From: Magnetaquiglobus sp039908105
GTDB taxonomy: Bacteria > Pseudomonadota > Magnetococcia > Magnetococcales > Magnetaquicoccaceae
Direction: 5' to 3'
NCBI GenBank assembly: GCA_039908105.1
Contig: JAMOBI010000003.1
Location: 1 to 64,000 of the forward strand
Length of the DNA stretch: 64,000 bases
Part shown: piece by piece, positions 55,891 to 64,000 of the stretch
How positions within the stretch are numbered: position 1 is the stretch's first letter
Layout of the letters: each line of letters starts with the position of its first letter
The notes under the pieces: generated by a model
The model's input: only the letters and a program-made list of their open reading frames with translations
Database searches by the model: none
Told to the model about the DNA's origin: nothing
Program-made: the position numbers and the translations under genes

Positions 55891-58485
55891 TTATGCGGCA
55901 TGATGCACGGCTTTGGTTTCTTGATTGAACTCCGGGAAAACGATCACCGAACCACTCCCTGAATGCAATTTGGGTGCAAAGATCCGCTTCTCCCGGTACA
56001 GACGGTCCTCTTCGAGAAATTTCGCGATCTCCTCCGGCGATACAGGCGGACTGAAGAGAAACCCCTGCACCAGATCGCAACCCAAAGAGCGCAGAAACTC
56101 TAACTGGTCCGGATCGGAAACCCCCTCGGCGACCACCTGGAGATTGAGGTTCTTGGCCATTGACAGAATGGTCTTGGTAATGGCGGCATCATCCGGATCG
56201 GTGATGACATCCCGGACAAAGGCGCGGTCGATCTTCAAGGTATGGATCGGGAAACGTTTCAGATAACTCAGCGAGGAATAACCGGTGCCAAAATCGTCGA
56301 TGGAGAGCTGAAGATTCATGTTTCGCAAGGTCTGCAGCGTGGTGACGGTCTCGTTGGCATCCCTCATGAACATCCCTTCGGTCAACTCCAATTCGAGATA
56401 CCGGGCATCAAGCCCCGAATCCTCCAGGATGCGCGCCACCTTGACAGGCAGGTCACGATTCTGGAACTGCCGCGCCGACAGATTCACCGCCATGCGAATC
56501 GGCTCGAACCCCTGATCCTGCCAGAGACGATTCTGCCGGCAGGCGGTACGCAACACCCACTCGCCGATCGAGGCGATCAGATCGCTCTCCTCGGCGATCG
56601 GGATGAAATTGACCGGTGAAACCAACCCCATCTCCGCACTCTTCCAACGAATCAGGGCCTCGACTCCCATCAACCGTCCGGAGATGACATCCATCTGCGG
56701 CTGGTAGAGCAGGAACAGTTCGTTGCGCTCCAAGGCGAGACGCAAACCGTTTTCGATCGTCATGCGTTTGACCGAAACCGCATCAATCTCCTTGGTGAAG
56801 AAATGCAGCATGTTTCCGCCTTGCTCCTTGGCACGCCGCATGGCCGATTCGGCCTTTTTGAGATGGGCATCCTCATCCCCTTCGTCGAGCGGATTCAGGG
56901 TAATGCCGATGCTGGCGGTCAGATAATAACGCTCCGTTTCGATCAAGAACGGTTCGTTGAGCGTTGAGAGGAGTTTTCGGGCGATGCGTCCGGCATTGCC
57001 GCCCTGTTGTAGGCCGGTCGCCAACACCACGAATTCGTCTCCACCGACGCGCGCCAGCGAATCCTCATCGCGCAGGCAGTGGGCCAGACGCACCGCGACC
57101 TCGCGCAGCAGGCGATCCCCGATCTGTCTTCCCACGGCATCGTTGATGAGGGTGAATCGATCGATTCCCAAAAACAAAACCCCGACGATCTGATTGAAAC
57201 GGGCCGCGTAGGAGAAGGCCTGACGCATGCGATCCTTGAGCAGCAGTCGGTTGGGCAGACCGGTCAGGGCGTCGTGATGAACCAGAAAATGGAGTTGCTG
57301 TTCGGAACGCTTGATGCCGGAAAGATCGGAAAAGACCTTCACGTACTGCCGAACCACCCCCGCCCCATCCTTGATGGCATTAATGTTGGCAAACTCCGGA
57401 TAGACCGAGCCATCCTTGCGCTGACTCCACACCTCGCCACGCCACCGGCCATGGGTGGTCAACTCCTGATCCAGATGGCGATAGAACACCTCGTCGTGCT
57501 GCGAGGAGAAAAGCATCAGCATCGGCTTGTGAACCGCCTCCTCCTCTTTGTAGCCGGTGATGGCGGTAAAGGCGGGATTGACCGATTCGATGATCCCCTG
57601 GGCATCGGTGACCACGATCCCCTCGGTGGTGTTCTGGTAGACGTTGGCTGCCAGGCAAAGCTCGACATCGGTCTGACGCCGCACCTCCACCTCGATCTGC
57701 AACGCCTGATTCATCCGTGTCAGCTCACGGGTTCGCTCCTGGATCCGTTTTTCCAGCTCCGCCTTATCGCTCTGGATCTGCTTGATGAAGGTGTGACGAT
57801 CCTCCTCATGACTCTTGAGATCGGCCTGAAGACGCCGGATCACCAGATGAAAGAGCAGTACCAGGCCACAGGTCAGAAGCGTGGTGATCACGATCTGACG
57901 CCATAAAGCGGCCTCGACCTGTTTCATGAAGCCGGTGATATCCTGATGGATCTCCATGACCCCGACGATCCGTTGATCCGGGCCACGCCTCAACGGAATG
58001 ACGCTCTCCAGGATGCTCTTTTTCCCGGCACCGGTGTCAACGAGAAAAGCCGGGGTCTCATCTGCACGGATTCGGCTGGTGACATTCCCCCGCAGAGCCT
58101 CGACGACCTTGGGATCTGAAGAGCGATCCTCGCCGACCAGGGGGAGATGGGTGGAAAGAATGGTAACACCATGACGACTGAGAAGTTTGAAATCCACCAA
58201 CGCCAGATCGGTGGTGTATCCTTGGAGTTGTGCCAGAAGTTTCGCGATTTCGGGACGGGAACGCAACGCCGGACCGGCGGAGGCGGTTTGTTCGGTCAGA
58301 GGGGCCAGATCCGACCACAAGGCATTGGTGAGGAGATTCGACAGGACACGATGATTCTTTTCGCCCAGATTCTGAACCTGAGCGGTCATCACCGAACGGT
58401 GATGGAGTGTCAACAAAACGAGCAGAATGACGGCAACCAGAAGACCTGCCGCAGCGATGAGCCGCATGTTGCGTGTGCCACGCAT
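55891..58485 (-). CDS. Membrane PAS-GGDEF-EAL protein (c-di-GMP synthesis and breakdown)
   Basis: 864 residues. First helix about 7-28, periplasmic sensor, second helix about 198-218, coil, PAS about 275-395, GGDEF about 405-570 with ARVGGDEFVVLA intact, EAL about 590-840 with EALIRWKS, DDFGTGYSSLSYLK and QGFLFSPP. Both catalytic motifs are intact, so it could be bifunctional or have one dominant activity. ATG 58485 is preceded by GGAGAGAG. A PilZ protein gene lies 145 bp upstream, on the same strand. Confidence 0.92.
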   Translation of the reverse strand: MRGTRNMRLIAAAGLLVAVILLVLLTLHHRSVMTAQVQNLGEKNHRVLSNLLTNALWSDLAPLTEQTASAGPALRSRPEIAKLLAQLQGYTTDLALVDFKLLSRHGVTILSTHLPLVGEDRSSDPKVVEALRGNVTSRIRADETPAFLVDTGAGKKSILESVIPLRRGPDQRIVGVMEIHQDITGFMKQVEAALWRQIVITTLLTCGLVLLFHLVIRRLQADLKSHEEDRHTFIKQIQSDKAELEKRIQERTRELTRMNQALQIEVEVRRQTDVELCLAANVYQNTTEGIVVTDAQGIIESVNPAFTAITGYKEEEAVHKPMLMLFSSQHDEVFYRHLDQELTTHGRWRGEVWSQRKDGSVYPEFANINAIKDGAGVVRQYVKVFSDLSGIKRSEQQLHFLVHHDALTGLPNRLLLKDRMRQAFSYAARFNQIVGVLFLGIDRFTLINDAVGRQIGDRLLREVAVRLAHCLRDEDSLARVGGDEFVVLATGLQQGGNAGRIARKLLSTLNEPFLIETERYYLTASIGITLNPLDEGDEDAHLKKAESAMRRAKEQGGNMLHFFTKEIDAVSVKRMTIENGLRLALERNELFLLYQPQMDVISGRLMGVEALIRWKSAEMGLVSPVNFIPIAEESDLIASIGEWVLRTACRQNRLWQDQGFEPIRMAVNLSARQFQNRDLPVKVARILEDSGLDARYLELELTEGMFMRDANETVTTLQTLRNMNLQLSIDDFGTGYSSLSYLKRFPIHTLKIDRAFVRDVITDPDDAAITKTILSMAKNLNLQVVAEGVSDPDQLEFLRSLGCDLVQGFLFSPPVSPEEIAKFLEEDRLYREKRIFAPKLHSGSGSVIVFPEFNQETKAVHHAA

Positions 58486-58629
58486 ATCTCTCTCCACACA
58501 CGAACTCTCAAGTCGCGGACCACGCCGGGACAATCAGTCAAGAATCCCCTCTGTAACCAATTGTATATAATCTTTTTGCCCGCGTCAAATGAAACCCGGG
58601 ATCCGGTGACGAGATTCCGACAAATGGGT

Positions 58630-59031
58630 TCAGGGTCTGAGACTGACCTTGGAGAGTTCCTGGAAGACATAATTGGTGATCGCCAGACCGAGCATGGCGT
58701 AATCCTGATTGAGGGTGACCCCGATCCCCTGGGGAATGACCCGTGAAATGCGGCAATGAAAGGTATAGGAATCCTTGCCCAGCACAATGGTTCCCCTGGC
58801 GAGTCGATCCAACTCCATCGCGCAAGGTTTATCAAGCGCGACGAAAAAACCACTCAGACTGACATCCTCGGACAACCCCTGCACCACCAGCCCATCATCG
58901 AAATGGAGCGTGACCGGAAAACGCATGCCATAGCGTTCATGACGACGCTGATTGACCGGCTCCTGCGGCGCACCCCTTTTTTTTGTCGTCTGAAACGGGC
59001 TTTTCTGGCTCTCTGTGAATCGATCCGGCAT
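58630..59031 (-). CDS. PilZ domain protein
   Basis: 133 residues, essentially one PilZ domain. RRHERYGMRFPVTLHF carries the RxxxR motif and EDVSLSGFFVAL the D/NxSxxG motif, both needed to bind c-di-GMP. ATG 59031 has AAGGA 8 bp upstream. Next to the GGDEF-EAL gene, a plausible effector for it. Confidence 0.88.
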   Translation of the reverse strand: MPDRFTESQKSPFQTTKKRGAPQEPVNQRRHERYGMRFPVTLHFDDGLVVQGLSEDVSLSGFFVALDKPCAMELDRLARGTIVLGKDSYTFHCRISRVIPQGIGVTLNQDYAMLGLAITNYVFQELSKVSLRP

Positions 59032-59212
59032 GGTCTTATTCCTTGCTTCTCCCGATGAAATGTACCAGCTCATTTGGTTGACGATCGCCGAAACCAACGG
59101 TCCATCCCCCTTCCATGGGCGCAAAGAGGGCGGCCATTTTGTAACGCAAATCGTTTCAAATCATCGCACAGGCGCCATGATATTGGCAAGCACTACGACA
59201 CAAGAATCCGCA

Positions 59213-59938
59213 TCAATGCCCTGAATAGTCTTCCGGATCAAAGGGAGGCCGACGATTGACCAGCGCTTCGAGCATGAACAGTTCCTCGTCGGTATGATTG
59301 ACCCCCGGCGCCTTGCGAATCGGGGAGTGCGCGGCCAGAATGCGCGCAGAGTGGTGATGCGCCTGATAGGATTCGGTGATCCGAGGGTCATCGTTCATGC
59401 GGATGTCGAGATGACCGTAACAGAGACAGACATAATCCTGCTCCTCGGCCACTTCCAGATAGATCCCGGTACCGCGAATGCCGAGCGTGGCGGTCGGAAT
59501 TTTCAGAGTACGACCCCCGCTGCCGAATACCGACAACACCCGCCCGGAATAAAGGGTGAACCCTTTGGCCCTGGGATCCGCTGCCGTCTCGGCGGACGAC
59601 TTCACGTCGGGTGACAGCTCGCCGGGTGCCACGCTGGGCTCAGGCGTTGGGGTGGGCTGCCACGCCTCATGAAAACGCAGGCGGGTGTTCATTCCCAACA
59701 AGAAGGCATCCTCGCCCATCACCAGTACGGCACGCCCCCCGGAACCGGTCGAGACCTTATCCCCCGGCTTGACCAGGGCATCCTCACCCACCTGACGCTC
59801 GCCAATGCGCGTATCGCTCCCCACGCGGCGCATACCTTGCCGAACCGGCAACCAGGCACAACCGCCCGGCACGAGCACCGTACCCAGCAGCAACCCCTGC
59901 AACAAAAAGAGCCGACGCGTGGAGGCCAGACCGTCCAT
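59213..59938 (-). CDS. FecR-domain lipoprotein
   Basis: 241 residues. Lipoprotein signal with lipobox VPGGC (Cys27), then a FecR-like beta domain (GEDALVKPGDKVSTGSGGRAVLVMG ... cited by VKPGDKVSTGSGGRAVLVM). A typical FecR senses TonB signals; this one is secreted and unaccompanied by a sigma factor or TonB receptor, so it is more likely a FecR-fold envelope protein of unknown role. It lies 9 bp after msrB, same strand. Confidence 0.8.
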   Translation of the reverse strand: MDGLASTRRLFLLQGLLLGTVLVPGGCAWLPVRQGMRRVGSDTRIGERQVGEDALVKPGDKVSTGSGGRAVLVMGEDAFLLGMNTRLRFHEAWQPTPTPEPSVAPGELSPDVKSSAETAADPRAKGFTLYSGRVLSVFGSGGRTLKIPTATLGIRGTGIYLEVAEEQDYVCLCYGHLDIRMNDDPRITESYQAHHHSARILAAHSPIRKAPGVNHTDEELFMLEALVNRRPPFDPEDYSGH

Positions 59939-59947
59939 GCGAATCGA

Positions 59948-60346
59948 TCACTCCCCCTCGGGGATGAAACGCAACGCCAGACCGTTGTTGCAGTAACGCC
60001 GGCCCGATGGCGAACCGGGATCATCGAACCGGTGCCCCTGATGCCCGCCACAACGGGCGCAGTGGTATTCGGTGCGCGGCACGACGAGTTTCAAATCGGT
60101 CCTGGTCTCCAGATGCCCGTCCAAGGCAGCCATGAAACTCGGCCAACCGGTCCCACTGTCGTACTTCATCGCCGAGGTGAAAAGCTCCAGTCCGCAGCCG
60201 GCGCAGACAAACCGTCCGACTCGCTTCTCCTCATTGAGCGGACTGGAAAACGGGCGTTCGGTCCCCTCGCAGCGCAGCACCTGAAAGTTGGCTGCCGGCA
60301 GTCGCTCCCGCCACTCCTCGGAGCTTAAGTCGAGTTTCTCTTCCAC
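59948..60346 (-). CDS. msrB: Peptide methionine-R-sulfoxide reductase
   Basis: Reduces methionine-R-sulfoxide in proteins. 132 residues. Zn-binding CxxC pairs (VCAGCGLELF, HCARCGGHQGH) and the catalytic Cys in RYCNNGLALRF. The N-terminus SEEWRERLPAANFQVLR is canonical. No signal peptide. Confidence 0.96.
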   Translation of the reverse strand: MEEKLDLSSEEWRERLPAANFQVLRCEGTERPFSSPLNEEKRVGRFVCAGCGLELFTSAMKYDSGTGWPSFMAALDGHLETRTDLKLVVPRTEYHCARCGGHQGHRFDDPGSPSGRRYCNNGLALRFIPEGE

Positions 60347-60426
60347 CCCAACACCCCTGCAGTATTATTCAACCGGTCAACTATAAATACTCAAAAAAAA
60401 TTTAATTATCCATCAAAACGTACAAA

Positions 60427-60466
60427 GCGGGATCAACATAGCCCGGTATGAGAATGTCGATCCCGC
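60427..60466 (-). terminator. Possible terminator after the cold-shock gene
   Basis: GCGGGATC (60427-60434) pairs with GATCCCGC (60459-60466) across a 24-nt loop; on the minus strand T-rich sequence (TTTGTACGTTTTG) follows. The long loop makes it a weak intrinsic terminator. Confidence 0.4.
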
Positions 60467-60495
60467 GAGGATTGTCCGTTCTTGATAACGGGTCG

Positions 60496-60708
60496 TTACA
60501 GGGTTACGACGTTTTCCGCCTTGGGACCCTTGTCACCCGCGACCACGTTGAATTCCACTTTCTGCCCTTCGGCCAGAGTGCGGAATCCGGAGCCGGAAAT
60601 GGCGCTGAAATGGACGAAGATGTCCCCTTTGCCACCAGCCCGCTCAATAAAACCAAAACCTTTGCCCTCGTTGAACCATTTGACGGTTCCAGTCTCACGA
60701 TCTGCCAT
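60496..60708 (-). CDS. cspA: Cold-shock protein, CspA family
   Basis: 70 residues, a single cold-shock domain that binds single-stranded RNA/DNA. RNP1 KGFGFIERAGG and RNP2 DIFVHFSAI are intact; the start GTVKWFNEGKGFG is typical. It has a leader of about 95 nt from the predicted promoter, as is usual for cold-shock mRNAs. Confidence 0.97.
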   Translation of the reverse strand: MADRETGTVKWFNEGKGFGFIERAGGKGDIFVHFSAISGSGFRTLAEGQKVEFNVVAGDKGPKAENVVTL

Positions 60709-60808
60709 GTTACTCTCACTTAACCCCTGATGAATTGCTGAACCTATTGGCAGAACGCCCTACAGCATACAATATCCGACTGTGCTCTCGATACGACTGC
60801 CGACTTAT

Positions 60809-60837
60809 TTTATAGCATATATCACAATTCCGGCCAA
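60809..60837 (-). promoter_or_regulatory. Promoter of the cold-shock gene
   Basis: On the minus strand TTGGCC (60832-60837) and TATAAA (60809-60814) with a 17-bp spacer, in an AT-rich stretch. Start near 60802. Confidence 0.45.
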
Positions 60838-60991
60838 AGGCAAATGATTTTTTTGCACCCCTCTTGTTCAACCTTGAGCAAACGATCTTTCACGCACCTT
60901 TTCAAGGATAAAATCCAGCTGAAAGCCAATGCGCGTATCGGCATCCCTGTTCCGCCCCACGCCGGTGAAATACTCGCTCACGCATGACGAA

Positions 60992-61291
60992 TCACCCACA
61001 AAATGGCATCATCCGGCAGGATGCGTTTGTTGCCGGATACCCGATCCGCCCGGTTTTCAACAACGCAACCACCCGCCTTTTCGCCTCGCTTTCGTTCAAC
61101 CCGGAGACCCGACTCAACCAGGCCATATGAAACTGGAACAGATCCAGCAGAAATTCAGGCGTCAATCCCATCGGCAATTCGGTTTCGAGCGCGGGATTCC
61201 CCTCGTCACGCGCCACCAGGGGCCATCTCCCCCGCACGCCCGACCACCCCTCGGACGGCACGATATAAGAGTTGCCTTGAATCGTTTCCAT
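60992..61291 (-). CDS. Hypothetical protein
   Basis: About 99 residues, not recognised: METIQGNSYIVPSEGWSGVR at the N-terminus and a helical C-terminus (LLDLFQFHMAWLSRVSGL). ATG 61291 is preceded by GGGGGAG at a good distance, the main support. Stands alone; no membrane segment. Confidence 0.55.
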   Translation of the reverse strand: METIQGNSYIVPSEGWSGVRGRWPLVARDEGNPALETELPMGLTPEFLLDLFQFHMAWLSRVSGLNESEAKRRVVALLKTGRIGYPATNASCRMMPFCG

Positions 61292-61303
61292 GCGCTCCCC
61301 CAC

Positions 61304-61871
61304 ACTTCACGAAATAAATCTCCGAATGCGGTCGTCTGTCCACAGACAAAAAACACTCCTCACCTACGTGCATCCATCATTCTTGCGTTGCAGCATAAGA
61401 CCATGCCGATTGTCTGGTCAATACATTTTCTTACATTCGATAATTTATTTTCTTTGTTGATAAGTGTACAATTTTTGATAATAAATATAATAATACTGCA
61501 ACTGATAATGTTCAAAATTTAATGAAAAATTCTTTAATACAAGAATCGATCGGTCAAGAAAACAACACCAACAACAAAAAAATCTGGAAAAACAAGCTTC
61601 GCCACCCCCCAACTCGTCATATCGACAAACGCTGATCAATATCAAAAATATCAATCCAAATCATTACAATAACAAATTCATGTCAACAAAACCGCGCACC
61701 ATCGCCCCACACCCTTCCGACACGCTTTGTGCGCACGGATGGCCCAAGAACCCCTCAACAGCCGAGCATGTGCGTTGACCCGCACCTGCCATCCGCGTTA
61801 ATCTGAATATCGATATCACCTCTGGATCGACCGTATCCCCCCGAACATCACCGCACGAAGGATCACACATC
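61304..61871. other. AT-rich intergenic region with FNR-type box
   Basis: About 570 bp, strikingly AT-rich between 61430 and 61690, unlike the rest of the window; ORFs here lack ribosome sites. CTGAT-CAAT-ATCAA at 61632-61645 matches the FNR/Crp half-sites TTGAT-N4-ATCAA at 9 of 10 positions, about 230 bp before the CMD-Rieske gene. No tRNA, element or clear terminator. Confidence 0.4.
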
Positions 61872-62501
61872 ATGTCCAAAGCCCTCACCTATCTGGCCAA
61901 GACTCGCCCCGACGCCGCCACCCATCTGTTGGGTTTCTACAAACACAGCGTCCAGGCCCTGGACGAAAAGACCCGCCACCTGATCCAGATCGTCACCAAA
62001 GTGACGGTCGGCACGGAACGCGGCCTGCGCCAATACGCCCCCAAGGCGCTCAAGGCCGGCGCCAGCCGCGAGGAGATCCTGGATGCCGTCCTGATGGCCT
62101 TCCCGGCTGCCGGCCTCAACAAGGTGCTCGACGCCATCGACATCATGCGTGAAATGGATCTGCTGCCCGAAATCCCGGATGAAATCCCCACCGTTCCCAA
62201 CGACAAACGGCTCGGCCCGGTGGAGGGTTTCCCCCTGCGCCGCATGCACGCCCTGCAACAGGCGGGCGCAAACATGATCGTGTTTCGTACCAGCGAGGAT
62301 CAGGCGATCGTCTATTCCGCCCGCTGTCCGCACTCCAAGGCCAATCTCTGCAAAGGCACCGATCATGGTGACAAGGTGGAGTGTCGCGTACACAACTGGA
62401 CCTTTGACCTGGAGTCCGGCAACTGCCTGCAGCCAGCCGGCAGCCCCGGACTGGAGGTGATCCCCTCGGTGGTGCGCGACGGCCAACTGCTGCTGCTTTA
62501 A
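61872..62501 (+). CDS. Carboxymuconolactone-decarboxylase-like and Rieske [2Fe-2S] fusion protein
   Basis: 209 residues. The N-terminal half (about 10-95) is an all-helical CMD/AhpD-like domain (KTRHLIQIVTKVTVG, GASREEILDAVLMAFPA) lacking the CxxC of AhpD, so not a peroxidase partner. The C-terminal half is a Rieske-type ferredoxin: CPHSKANLCKG near 152 and CRVHNWTFDLESG near 171 give the C-x-H ... C-x2-H cluster ligands. The pair of domains in one small protein is unusual. Upstream lies an FNR-like box, suggesting redox control. Electron partner unknown. Confidence 0.75.
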   Translation: MSKALTYLAKTRPDAATHLLGFYKHSVQALDEKTRHLIQIVTKVTVGTERGLRQYAPKALKAGASREEILDAVLMAFPAAGLNKVLDAIDIMREMDLLPEIPDEIPTVPNDKRLGPVEGFPLRRMHALQQAGANMIVFRTSEDQAIVYSARCPHSKANLCKGTDHGDKVECRVHNWTFDLESGNCLQPAGSPGLEVIPSVVRDGQLLLL

Positions 62502-62527
62502 TCACCCGGATCGCTCCACACCCGCGC

Positions 62528-62926
62528 ATGGATACCGCTCCCCTGGTCACGCGACTGTGCGATCGCCTGCCGAATCTCCTGGCGATCTATGCCTTTGGCA
62601 GCCGCGTGACCGGCGGGGCCACCCCGGAGAGCGATCTCGACCTGGCGGTGCTGGTCGAGGGCAGGGCCGATCCGCTCGTCTTATGGAGAACCGCCAGCGA
62701 ACTGGAGTCCCTGGCCGGCTGCGTCGTGGATCTGGTCGATCTGCGCGCGGTCCCGACCACTCTGCAATACCGGATCATCACCACCGGGGAGAGGCTCTGG
62801 ACCCGGGATGCGACCCGCACCGGGCTGTTCGCCTGTTACGTCTTAAGCGCCAAAACCGAACTCGACGAGGTACGCGCCCCACTTTTAGAACGCATCGCGC
62901 AGGAGGGGCGGATCCATGCAGGATGA
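62528..62926 (+). CDS. mntA: MNT-domain nucleotidyltransferase antitoxin MntA
   Basis: 132 residues with the minimal nucleotidyltransferase motif FGSRVTGGATPESDLDLAV (Gly24-Ser25, Asp36, Asp38). It is translationally coupled to hepT (11-bp overlap). In characterised pairs MntA AMPylates and inactivates the HEPN toxin. No third metal-site carboxylate is evident beyond the DxD plus a later Asp (VDLVDL). Confidence 0.9.
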   Translation: MDTAPLVTRLCDRLPNLLAIYAFGSRVTGGATPESDLDLAVLVEGRADPLVLWRTASELESLAGCVVDLVDLRAVPTTLQYRIITTGERLWTRDATRTGLFACYVLSAKTELDEVRAPLLERIAQEGRIHAG

Positions 62927-63344
62927 TGTACTCTTGAACAAGACGGCCACCATTGAACGGTGCGTGGCCCGAACCAGAGAGGAGTTCACCAAGGATCCGG
63001 CAACCTTTCCGGAGGATTTCACCCGTCAGGATGCGGCCATCCTCAACATCCAACGCGCCTGCCAGGCAGCGCTCGACATGGGGCAGCACCTGATCCGGCG
63101 GGATCGACTCGGCATCCCGCAAGGTTCCAAAGACGTGTTCGATCTGCTGGTGCGCGCCCGGCGCATCCCGGCCTCCCTGGGTACGACGATGCGGGATATG
63201 GTTGGGTTTCGCAACATCGCGGTACACGATTACCAGGCCATGCAACTGCCGATTCTCATGGCGATCATCACCCAACATCTGGATGATCTGCCGAAATTCG
63301 CCCACACGCTCCTGCAACACGACTTTGCCACACCAACGGTATGA
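62916..63344 (+). CDS. hepT: HEPN toxin HepT
   Basis: 142 residues, all-helical HEPN domain. The RNase motif R-X4-H-X-Y reads RNIAVHDY near 98-105, intact. Partner of the overlapping mntA; together a type VII toxin-antitoxin module. No other defence genes in the window adjoin it. Confidence 0.92.
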   Translation: MQDDVLLNKTATIERCVARTREEFTKDPATFPEDFTRQDAAILNIQRACQAALDMGQHLIRRDRLGIPQGSKDVFDLLVRARRIPASLGTTMRDMVGFRNIAVHDYQAMQLPILMAIITQHLDDLPKFAHTLLQHDFATPTV

Positions 63345-63369
63345 CCATCCTGTCACCTCACCCGTCCCA

Positions 63370-63386
63370 AGGTTGACGATCAACCT
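63370..63386 (+). terminator. Candidate terminator after mntA-hepT
   Basis: AGGTTGA/TCAACCT stem with loop CGA, followed after GGCACAC by TTTTTT. The 7-nt gap to the T-run weakens it. Confidence 0.45.
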
Positions 63387-63499
63387 GGCACACTTTTTTC
63401 ATTATAACCCCCACCCTATTCTTAAACAAAACGTGCGCGCGCCACACCTGCGTCCACGCTTTTTTTTCAAACCCCATCGGGCAAGCCGAATCGAACACC

Positions 63500-64000
63500 A
63501 TGGCCACCTTCCCGCTCCCGCCGTCCGCACCCCGCCCGGATGCCGATCCTGCCACGCAGGTCGCGCGTCCCCTGTCGAAAAAAACCTTGAGCAAGCGTGC
63601 CCGCGCCACTCACGATCCGCGCGCCAGCCGTGCGGAGAGCGGCATTTCCACGCTCAACCGGGCGCGTGAACTGGCGGACAAGGGGCTGTTCAAGGAGGCG
63701 GTACTGCTTTGGGAACGGGCCATGCGACTCGGGGATGTCACGCCGCTGCATCCATCCACCCCGCTGGTGTGGATGATCAATGCCGGTCAGTATCTCAAGG
63801 GGGTGCGTTTCTTTACCACCCACGAGGCGATTCTGCATTATGATCACCCGGCGCTCTGGTCCTTGACGCGCGAGCTGTTCGCCGTGGTCTGTCTGACCCG
63901 TGATGACGCCATCCGACAACCACCCCCCCTGGACGCATACCCTTGGAATCAGGCCACAACCCTGCATGCGGCCATGCGTGCCCTGATGCGCGGCGAGACC
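63500..64000 (+). CDS. Hypothetical protein, 3' end beyond the window
   Basis: Open from ATG 63500 to the window end (167 residues seen). Pro-rich N-terminus, then a basic stretch (SKKTLSKRARATHDPRASR) and a helical tetratricopeptide-like portion (LNRARELADKGLFKEAVLLW). No family recognised. The ribosome site is weak (GAACACC), so the start is uncertain. Confidence 0.5.
   Translation, partial: MATFPLPPSAPRPDADPATQVARPLSKKTLSKRARATHDPRASRAESGISTLNRARELADKGLFKEAVLLWERAMRLGDVTPLHPSTPLVWMINAGQYLKGVRFFTTHEAILHYDHPALWSLTRELFAVVCLTRDDAIRQPPPLDAYPWNQATTLHAAMRALMRGET

Noticed and set aside
61445..61654. Minus-strand ORF of 69 codons in the AT-rich region
   Set aside because: Tyr/Cys/Phe-rich random-looking sequence from AT-rich DNA, with no ribosome site.

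Overview
The window is a high-GC proteobacterial chromosome segment with about 55 supportable protein genes, no rRNA, no tRNA that I can find and no CRISPR. The mix (PomB/MotB-type flagellar motor genes, many c-di-GMP and phosphorelay proteins, GlnRS, one-chain PurL, MoaD/MobB) and the style of the intergenic repeats suggest an environmental alphaproteobacterium-related organism. A Magnetococcales-like (magnetotactic coccus) origin is my best guess, but nothing in the window proves it and there are no mam genes here.

Layout. 1-10 kb: glnS, a membrane protein plus spermidine-synthase-like pair, motA-motB and a three-helix membrane protein, a panE-like reductase, and a Crp/Fnr regulator behind a near-perfect promoter. 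10-13.9 kb: an Ala/Pro-rich repeat protein, a small cytochrome with an atypical heme motif, and a moaD-mobB-macrodomain operon. 14-25.5 kb: YmdB-type phosphoesterase, purC-purL, then a tightly coupled set of four genes (DUF3426-like, Maf/YceF, histidine kinase, DUF3369-type response regulator) and a sulfurtransferase. 25.5-34 kb: ffh, an Rpn-type nuclease, hflK-hflC-DUF2065-yceD-rpmF-plsX-fabH and purU. 34-45 kb: PilZ protein, periplasmic protein, ndk-rlmN, btuB under a cobalamin riboswitch, and a DisA_N/DAC-like protein. 43.4-53.3 kb (minus strand): a six-gene overlapping operon with a double periplasmic-binding-domain protein, two phosphorelay kinases, a cNMP-binding/receiver protein and a FecCD/BtuCD-type importer. 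53.4-64 kb: dgkA, an alpha/beta hydrolase, a ribbon-helix-helix protein, GGDEF-EAL and PilZ proteins, a FecR-like lipoprotein, msrB, a cold-shock protein, a CMD-Rieske fusion, a MntA-HepT toxin-antitoxin pair and a truncated ORF.

The most unusual feature is a family of about 15 intergenic elements (mostly 200-290 bp, roughly 6% of the window). They have imperfect terminal inverted repeats beginning (T)AAACCGCACCCA, TA at many outer edges, and three internal hairpins. One hairpin keeps a 15-bp stem while its sequence changes on both arms from copy to copy, which is compensatory change. At six genes the TAA stop codon is formed by the element end itself. Left arms are exchanged between copies and copies are nested. 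I read this as a MITE-like, possibly transcribed structured element specialised for gene 3' ends; no transposase candidate is present in the window.
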